Shown: piece after piece, positions 56,640 through 64,000 of the stretch
Layout: each line of letters starts with the position of its first letter
How positions within the stretch are numbered: the stretch's first letter is position 1
Source: Harmothoe impar
Taxonomy: Eukaryota; Annelida; Polychaeta; Phyllodocida; Polynoidae
Reading direction: 5' to 3'
Assembly (NCBI GenBank): GCA_947462335.1
Contig: OX381707.1
Location: 31,423,618-31,487,617, forward strand
DNA length: 64,000 nt
The notes under the pieces: generated by a model
Told to the model about the DNA's origin: nothing
The model's database searches: none
What the model saw: only the letters and a program-made list of their open reading frames with translations
Position numbers and translations under genes: made by a program

Positions 56640-56961
56640 AGACTATGAAGCATGCAACACCATCCAAGGGGCAGTGGACACCTTCCAGGAGGGGCAACAG
56701 GAGTTGGCCGTTCGCTACAACCAAGGGGTGGTGAACCTTTCTGCAAGTTTGATTTTGGAAGTCTTAAGATCTCAGTAAGAAAAAATCGAGAGCCAGAATG
56801 CGGCGTATCTTGCAGGTGAAACCGCTAAAATAAAGAATGAACTAAAGACTGCTGCATCTTAGACGGCATTATGCAAGAAGAGATTGCAGGAAAGTAATGA
56901 TAGGAATGAGGCCATGAACGTTAAATTCCAACATGTGTTTGACGTTTTCTTGGACGAATAG
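56640..56961 (+). pseudogene. Gag-like coiled-coil relic upstream of the second RT
   Basis: One plus-strand frame reads through two internal stops (TAA, TAG) with coiled-coil-like content: 'TIQGAVDTFQEGQQELAVRYNQ', then Ala, Lys, Glu rich stretches, ending TAG at 56961. It lies 5' of the RT relic on the same strand, as gag would, and is similar in style to the coiled-coil gag at 9976-8005. Assignment is by position and style only. Confidence 0.4.
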
Positions 56962-57248
56962 GAGTCGGCGATACTTGGGAGTCGGCGATACAATTATTGA
57001 AGGACAACGCCAACTGTGAATGATTTTTTTTCCAAAGTTTATTAGAAAGAGTTTGTTTTAAAATTATTGTGTGAGCATTGGCTATGAAACAACGTATGCA
57101 TTGGTTATGAAACAAACGTGAACATTGGCTGTGAAAGGAACGTGACTGGTAGGATAGATAACAATCATCACTCACAGGACTTCAAACAGCTGTTATGAAG
57201 TGGAGAGCGCCATTTCAACCCATTCAGTTTGAATGTGCCTGATAAACT

Positions 57249-57980
57249 ATGCTGGAGGCCGGGGCTATCGAGGAGTCAGAGGGGTACTGGGCCTCCCCGG
57301 TAGCTTTGGTCTGTAAGAAGGATGGGAAGATGCGCCTCTGCATGGATTATTACCGCCTAAATGGTATCACTAAGAAGGAGGCCTACCCCCTCCCCCGAAT
57401 CAATGATTTACTCGACATGCTGGCGGTGTCCCGTTGGTTCTGCACCATGGACCTCATCAGCGGCTACTGGCAGTTGGCCATGGCACCTGAGGACTGGGAG
57501 AGGATGGCGTTCGCAACGCACCGGGTGCTGTTCCAGTTCAAGGTCATGCCGTTTGGCCTTTGTAATGCCCCCGGGACGTTCGAGCGCCTGATGGAAGTAG
57601 CCATGCAAGGTCTCCAGTGGACCTCGTGCTTGGTTTACTTAGACGACATCGTCGTTTGCTCTCGGGACTTCGAGAGCCACCTGTCTAGGCTGGGGGAAGT
57701 GCTGGCATGGCTGGAAGCGGCAGGCTTGAAAGTCAAACCCAAGAAATGCCATCTGGCCCGGCGGAAGGTGGCATTCTTGGGCCATGTGGTGAGCGCTGAG
57801 GGGATCGCAACCGACCCTGGGAAGATCGAAGCGTGGAAGGACTGGCCAATACCGGAAAGTCTGCCAGAGGTCAGCAGCTTTGTGGGACTGGCCAGCGACT
57901 ACAGGTCTTTCGTACCAGAGTTCGCCGTGGTAGCCAAATCTCTTACTTCCCTGGCGGAAAACGGGTGTGTGTTCCGGTAG
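57249..57980 (+). pseudogene. Gypsy reverse transcriptase relic 2
   Basis: A 243-codon frame with the RT blocks in order: 'EGYWASPVALVCKKDGKMRL', MDYYRLNGITKKEAYPLPRI, WFCTMDLISGYWQL, MPFGLCNAPGTFERLM, the catalytic YLDD at ~127, 'FLGHVVSAEGI' and 'SSFVGLASDYRSFVPEF'. RYL/DYRRLN has become DYYRLN. An in-frame TAG ends it at the start of RNase H; the frame then stays open 66 more codons but turns into a Pro/Glu-rich tail unlike RNase H. Higher GC than surroundings suggests a younger insertion than the 3.4-10.5 kb element. No LTR, protease or integrase was seen nearby. Confidence 0.88.
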
Positions 57981-59989
57981 GACCCGGAATGCCAGGTTGC
58001 TTTCTATGATCGATTGAATGCGGTGCCCGACCCGCCGCCCGGGGCCTGCCTGGCGCGCCCAGAGGAGGAAGAGGGGCAGCAGGAGATGGTACTGCATGTC
58101 GGGCAGGCGGTGAGGGTTATCCAGAGGGGCCTAGCTGCAAAGCTGGAGGAGAAGCTGAGCCAGGTCTCTCTGGTGTCCTAATGGCTGGCGGGCTGTACGC
58201 CTCCGGTGGAGCAGGAAGACGACGAAGGATGTCAGGGGGACCTGTTTCCGTTTCCGCAGGGAAAGACAGCTGGCTGGAGGATACTCCCTGGCTCCCGATC
58301 TCGCCTTGACACTGAAAAGAGAGAAGAGAAAGCATTAGCAAAATTCTTCAGGCCAGATGTAACCAACCAGGTTGATTCCCAAGAATCGTTTCTAAGTTCC
58401 CTGAGAGGGGGGTCCAAAATAAACATAGGAGTAGGGTTAAAACCTTTAGTATTCATATAGTACAGGTACTGGTGCATAGGCCTCATATGTTTGAGTAGGT
58501 TAAATATCCATAGTAAATCTACAGTAGGGGGGCAAAGTTGAATGTGCAAATAGCGAGTGGAAACACCTAACGCCCTTTTCATTCTCACATGCACACAGCT
58601 TTATTATGTTCTAAATACTATACACCATTAATATGGTGTATTATAATTCAAATAGACACCCTAAGCAATTATAGGAATGACTTTAAATGTTGGTAATATG
58701 CGGTTTTACTGACTTTTGTGTCCATGGATCACGGTAGTATCACTTTGGGACAGTTAACATAATTCCAGCATCATAGAATCGACTACAGGAGTAGTAGTAG
58801 GAGTAGGAGTAGAATCGACTACAGGAGCAAGAGGAATATATCGTGTGGAAACACCCTGGCTATGCCTTAAATGGACTACATACAGCTAACTAACCACCCC
58901 ATATCAAGTTTTTATATACTGACCATGTGTACATGACATGTAGGTAGCATATCCAAGGTAAAATAAAAAAATAACTATAAAAAAGCGATTGACATTCATT
59001 TATTTTTCAATAATTACAACAATTTCTGATGAAAACAAGGGGAGTAAGAACCATTTTAAGCCTCAGCATTCTATCCCCACTAATATAAAGCTGAACAAGT
59101 GTACAGGAATTTGTCTGGGCCAGTTTAGAACCACTAAGGTCTATATCCAGCATCATAGAATACACTGCACGGTAAATTTCCGATTGTCATGTGGAAACAC
59201 CTAATGCGCTGGTTTTGGCCTCATATGGACCACCTACAACTATCTAACCACCCCAAATCGATTTATTATGGACACAGCATGTGTTCCTGGCATGTGGGCA
59301 GCATATCTAAGGTTAAATAAAAAATGCCACCTGTATAAAATGTGTAAAATGGACAATTTAGATCGCTTTTAGAGCCTAAAATCCAATAATTTCTGGGTAA
59401 AAACAGGGGGAAAAATTAATTTGGTACCCTAGGCTGCTATAAATACCAATATAAGGCAGAACAAGGGTGCAGGAACTTATTTGGGCCAGTTTAGAACCAC
59501 TGAGAGACTTGTAGTACAATAGAATACACTGTGGGAGACATGTCCTATACTGAGTCTATACACTTAAATTTCAGCTCGGCAAGTGGAAACACCTTACGCC
59601 CTGGTTTTGGCGTCATATGGACCAGCTACAACTATCTAACCACCCCAAATCGATTTATTATGGACACAGCATGTGTTCCTGGCATGTGGGCAGCATATCC
59701 AAGGTTAGTTAAAGAGAAAAATGTGTAAAATGGCTGCTATAAATACCAATATAAGGCAGAACGAGGGTGCAGGAACTTATTTGGGCCAGTTTAGAACCAC
59801 TGAGAGACTTGTAGTACAATAGAATACACTTTGGGAGACATGTTCTATACTGAGTCTATACGCTTAATTTCAGCTCGTCGTGTGGAAACACCTAACGCCC
59901 TCCCCAAATGGCAATGGACTGTGACCACTGCGTTCCCATGCCGAGCGGCAAAAATGGAAACACCTAACGGCTGTTACGATACTTTTGAG

Positions 59990-60082
59990 CCATTTCCGAG
60001 TCTTAAATACGTAAAGCGAGTGATCTGGGGGTTTGAGCTATTTCCGAGTCTTAAATACGTAAAGCGAGTGATCTGGGGGTTC
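59990..60082. repeat. 43-bp direct duplication
   Basis: GAGCCATTTCCGAGTCTTAA through AGCGAGTGATCTGGGGGTT occurs twice in tandem. Confidence 0.92.
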
Positions 60083-60403
60083 TAGGGTACACATTCTTAT
60101 TAAAAATCATGTTATTTTTAAGTTTAGAGGTCTTTTTTAGGGGGGGTGTCATCATTTTCTTACCTTTTCGAAGCGTTTGCCGACCGCTAGCAGTGTTGTG
60201 ATCCAATTGTGTCCGCTTAGTACCAACTCGACACACCAGTCCGCGCTGCAGTGGTCTAGTTCCATTTTTCTCCGATAGGTGTTAGGCATTTCCACGGCAT
60301 TAGGTGTTTCCACATACCGCCTTGTCTGGCTATATTCTAGGCTGTGGGTATGGCTCAATAATGCTACTACCCGGTGATGGTAGCTTGATATTAAGGTATA
60401 ATA

Positions 60404-60625
60404 CCGTAAATTCCCGCGTACTACCCGCATCTCGCGTATAACCCGCACCCCTAACTCAGGAGAATCCTATAACCCGTTTTTGGATCTGAAAATTGCAATT
60501 TTAGTACTGTTTTATAGCAATAAAAACCCTCGTATAACCCGCACCCTATATAGGCATGTTTGGTATCAAATGAAAGCTGAGTTTGGTTCGCGTACAACCC
60601 GCGGGTAGTACGCGAGAATTTACGG
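60404..60625. mobile_element. MITE, CCGTAAATTCC family, copy 2
   Basis: The ends CCGTAAATTCCCGCGTACTA and its inverse, with TA at 60402-60403 and 60626-60627. Inside, TATAACCCGCACCC recurs. It interrupts the GTGGAAACACC repeat region. Confidence 0.9.
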
Positions 60626-61384
60626 TAATAGCATAGTAAGGTTTCTTAAATATTATTAATGTAGCAGTTATGGCAGTGAGTAGGGCGTTAGGTGTTTCCA
60701 CGCGAAAACTGCCCAAAACGACCTTTGCAAAGTGATTGGGCTCTACAGGGTACTGTAATACACATTGAGCCCCCCCTTTTTTTTTACACATAGGTAGATG
60801 TAAGGCCTTACCATGGTATATTTCATTACTCTGTATTATATTTTGATATCACAGTAGGGATGCATGCAAAGGGCGTTAGGTGTTTCCACACGAAAACTGT
60901 CCAACTGCATTTGGTCACACAGCATTCATATAAAAATTAGATAACATGTGCATAACTGGTCCTGAAAAAAAGTCTTTATGTTTTTTCTGTGAAAAAATGG
61001 CCATAAACTAAGTGAGAAAATCATTTGAAATTGTGGGTATGGGTGGTCGTTAGCCCATAAAATGCAATTGCACAACAAATGGCTGAGACAGGTGAAGAAC
61101 TCATCTCAGTCAAACCAACTTTTCCTGTACAACTGTTTGGAGAACTGCGGCAGAAATGCAAGTTATGTATGGAGAAAATGTGTTCTTTATATTTTTTATG
61201 CCAAAGTGGTGGCGTAGCCACCTGGTGGTGCCGCCAGGCACCACCAGAACAAGGTATATGATGTTTGCACTTTGCCAGAAGTCAGAACGGGCGCCGCCAT
61301 CTTGGATTGTGCCGCAATCTTGGATTAAGGTGTCACAACATAAATTTATGCTATGTGATAACAATAATATAAATCAACCTTTGA

Positions 61385-62275
61385 TAGTTCCTGAGATTGA
61401 TTATAATCATACCTACCCCCCCCCCCTAATATGGACCCGAGGAATTCAATGGTTCTATTGGTTTGTTGCTAATACAGCTGGTTGCCTAGCAACGGCTATT
61501 CTAATTGTTTATCTGCCTAGCAACACACATTTCCATGGTCCTAAGGTTGATTATAATCATACCTACCCCCCCCTAATATGGACCCAAGGAATTCAATGGT
61601 TCTATCCATTTGTTGCTTTTACAGCTGGTTGCCTAGCAACGGCTATTCTAATTGTTTATCTGCCTAGCAACACACATTTCCATGGTCCTGAAGTTGATTA
61701 TAATCATACCTACCCCCCCTAATATGGACGCAAGGAATTCAATGGTTCTTTTGGTTTGTTGCTAATACAGCTGGTTACCTAGCAACAGCTATTCTAAATG
61801 TTTATCTGCCTAGCAACACACATTTCCATGGTCCTAAGGTTGATTATAATCCTACCTACCCCACCTAATATGGACCTGAGGAATTCAATGGTTCTATTGG
61901 TTTGTTGGTCATACAGCTGGTTGCCTAGCAACGGCTATTCTGATTGTTTATCTGCCTAGCAACGCACATTTCCATGGTCCTAAGGTTGATTATAATCATA
62001 CCTACCCCCCCTTATATGGACCCAAGGAATTCAATGGTTCTTTCGGTTTGTTGCTAATACAGCTGGTTGATTAGCAACGGCTATTCTAATTGTTTATCTG
62101 CCTAGCAACGCACATGTCCATGGTCCTAAGGTTGATTATAATCAAACCTAGCCCCTCATATTGACCCAAGAAATTCAATGGTTCTATCAGTTTGCTGCTT
62201 ATCCAGCTGGTTGCCTGGCAACATCTATTGTAATTGTTTATCTGCCTAGCAACACACATTTCCTTACCCCCTAGC
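61385..62275. repeat. ~148-bp tandem repeat, 6 units, with X-box-like motifs
   Basis: Units hold GTTGATTATAATCATACCTA, a C-run, ATGGACCCAAGGAATTCAAT, then GGTTGCCTAGCAACGGC and CTGCCTAGCAACACAC. The first 188-codon plus frame across it is a repeat artefact. GTTGCCTAGCAAC is exact in units 1, 2 and 4; unit 3 has GTTACCTAGCAAC, unit 6 GTTGCCTGGCAAC and unit 5 is degraded. Confidence 0.93.
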
Positions 62276-62423
62276 ATGGACCCAAGGAATTCATAGGAAA
62301 TGCCATATTTGAAGTAATATCATCCTTCCCCCTGATAACCCCTTCCCGGCCCTGCTTTTTTTTTGTCTTGAATGGGTTCCCTTCAAACATACCAACCATG
62401 TAGACATTATGTTTCTTCGAATG

Positions 62424-62495
62424 CAAGAATTGCGGTTGTTGCCGCGTATAAAAATGCCTGAGGCATTTTTCACGCGGCAACAACCACAATTCTTG
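62424..62495. repeat. Near-perfect 35-bp hairpin
   Basis: CAAGAATTGCGGTTGTTGCC then GCGTATAAAAATGCCT pairs with its inverse across a loop of one to three bases, with one or two mismatches. Could be a tiny MITE, a structured RNA or a palindromic extrusion. Confidence 0.88.
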
Positions 62496-64000
62496 TTTTT
62501 CAATATATGAAGCTTCCATTATGTTATTTTCATATAACCCATACACTGGTCATAGTGAGTTATTGTTATTCAGTTTGAGCAAACATGAACAGTTGTTTAG
62601 CTACCTACACAATGAACCTGTCCTTTTTCTGACCTCTGGGGCCTGTTTCTTAACAAGTGTTTCTTAGACTGTTATATTCATGTCTTTATAGATCGGAGAC
62701 AATATAACAAGAGGTAACGAAAAGTAGCCTGTTGCAAAAGGCGAGAAATTAATATTTCTATTTTAGATATATTAACAAAAATATTAGTATAACGACTTAT
62801 GAAACAGAATTGCCAATTTGGCGGCTGTTGGTTACCTTCAAAGTAGTTATATAAGTACATTTCTAGATATATTACCATTCAATATATTAAGCTATATTAG
62901 TGCTACCGATATACTAAGAAAGATTAGAGACAGAGTATAGTGTGGAATGCCCGTTAGACAGAGGGGGTTCCCCAGTGCAGGAATAGCTGCAGGCGCAGAA
63001 CGGTGCTGCCATCTAGGTGTATAGCAGCAGAAATTCTCCCTGATGTTGGTGGCGCCATCTGTCCTCCATAGTAATAACAGATCAGTCAGTAAGGCCCCAC
63101 CAGCAATGATGCCACATACAACAACAATAATAATAATATAACTCGAAAAATTAACAGGGCGATCAGGATCTTAATAGAACGATAAAAACTTTGTTTCTCG
63201 CCCCACCATCAATGATAAATACCACATACAACAAGAATAATAATTAATATAACGAAATGCCCTCTCCCCATACTTTCTCAGTGGATGAACACGGGCTTGC
63301 TGGTTGCGTATTGGTCTCCCGCATAGCACAACAATAATAATTGATATTACTGGGATCCTTAATATACCCAAGGACATTTAGATAGATCGCTAAAATGTCC
63401 AAATTGCGTCTTATCAGCGATATAAGTACTGCAATATAAATATTTTTTGTCCAATTTTTTTTCCACATATCCTATATACATGTACAAGAGGTCTGTGGAA
63501 TAATTTTTGTTATTAACCAATTCTATATAGTTTATGCCCACACCTCTACATGGTTCTACACAGCTATACTAAAACAGGCTAAACGATATATTAACGGCCT
63601 TAATATAACGCTAGTGTAACGCCAAAAAGAGGTTAAGAAACATGTTACGAAATCATTGTATTAGTGAAACTGAGTTCTATTAGTGGAACGAACACTAATA
63701 AAGCACTAGAGTAGCATAATAACTAATATATCACCTTTAGAAACACCAAAAAATATCGTTCTATCAAATAAGGGTTAAGAAACAAGCCCCAGGGGCCTGT
63801 TTATTAACCCTTTCCCTGCTGGCCTTGAAAAACGTCATTTGGGACTTAACCACCGGCCCTATGCCATGGGAATATGCAACTTTGCTCCTTGGGATAGTGG
63901 CTAAGGAGTGAAATGAGTTGTACTGGAGACAAAATTTACATTTTTCTGACAAGGGGACGTAGTATTCATGTTAAATATTTTTGGATTGATTCAAAAATTC
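62496..64000. other. Non-coding, no gene seen
   Basis: AT-rich. The phrase ACAACAAYAATAATWATATA recurs near 63118, 63230 and 63330 (each followed by AAC or TAC), a loose repeat. GTTTCTTAAC/GGTTAAGAAAC phrases at about 62648 and 63771 are inverted and may mark the ends of an element of about 1.1 kb. Confidence 0.45.

Larger units (their letters stand above)
58553..60890. repeat. Repeat region built on GTGGAAACACCTAACGCCC
   Basis: The ~20-bp core occurs about ten times: on the plus strand at roughly 58557, 58848, 59190, 59580, 59880 and 59955, and on the minus strand at roughly 60285, 60300, 60685 and 60870. Between plus copies a ~300-430-bp unit (with CTATCTAACCACCCCAAATC and GACACAGCATGTGTTCCTGG) repeats at 58860-59340, 59200-59480 and 59560-59830. 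The orientation flips once, near 60000-60280. Confidence 0.85.

Noticed and set aside
57361..58341. Other-frame ORFs around the second RT
   Set aside because: Overlap the RT frame and show no motifs.
61156..61722. 188-codon plus frame
   Set aside because: Runs through the 148-bp tandem repeat; the C-terminal half is the repeat itself.

Overview
The window is animal nuclear DNA, most likely from a marine invertebrate bilaterian. Genes are sparse and split by introns with GT-AG borders. There are no bacterial operons. Most of the DNA is transposon remnants, foldback/MITE elements, minisatellites and simple repeats. I cannot fix the phylum from sequence alone.

Four host loci can be supported. 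(1) A FAXC / failed-axon-connections homologue lies on the minus strand; four internal coding exons lie at 19230-19121, 17714-17518, 17268-17066 and 16706-16590, and the first and last exons were not found. (2) and (3) Two tandem two-exon genes lie on the plus strand (24600-25540 and 28745-31648). Each encodes a 192-residue, two-membrane-span protein whose six loop cysteines and motifs match the beta subunits of BK (KCNM) potassium channels. (4) A full-length UDP-glycosyltransferase on the minus strand (37318-35765) has its whole coding region in one exon, a probable non-coding 5' exon near 38.69 kb and a poly(A) signal just after the stop. An unrecognised 132-codon ORF (13169-12771) with an internal duplication is a weaker gene candidate.

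Layout: 0-3.3 kb holds a 405-bp-spaced direct duplication, an AC tract, a 72-bp minisatellite and a MITE. From 3.4 to 10.5 kb there is a decayed minus-strand Ty3/gypsy element (LTR-like end, PBS, gag, protease, RT, RNase H tail, integrase tail, PPT) whose RT is split by a 1.26-kb TA-flanked DNA element, itself carrying tRNA-like and foldback inserts. From 10.5 to 12.6 kb are three tandem arrays. From 13 to 16.4 kb are non-coding DNA and a repeat packed with CACGTG, ATGCAAAT and CCAAT-type motifs (a second copy lies at 45.0-45.7 kb). From 16.5 to 24 kb are the FAXC exons with several inverted-repeat elements in introns and upstream. From 24 to 39 kb are the two BK-beta-like genes and the UGT, again with transposons in introns. 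From 40.0 to 44.0 kb is a large palindromic element with arms of about 0.97 kb. From 45.8 to 47.3 kb is a degenerate CTACCCC array that switches strand. From 48 to 56 kb is mostly unassigned DNA. From 56.6 to 58.2 kb is a second gypsy relic. From 58.5 to 62.3 kb are two further tandem families, one containing X-box-like motifs.

The genes do not form a pathway. The clearest biology is the recent tandem duplication of a BK-beta-like channel subunit, including its upstream region, followed by growth of the second copy's intron through insertion of a TA-flanked transposon. The second theme is the number of distinct non-autonomous TIR families (at least eight with TA duplications), several nested, with target sites that can be read directly.
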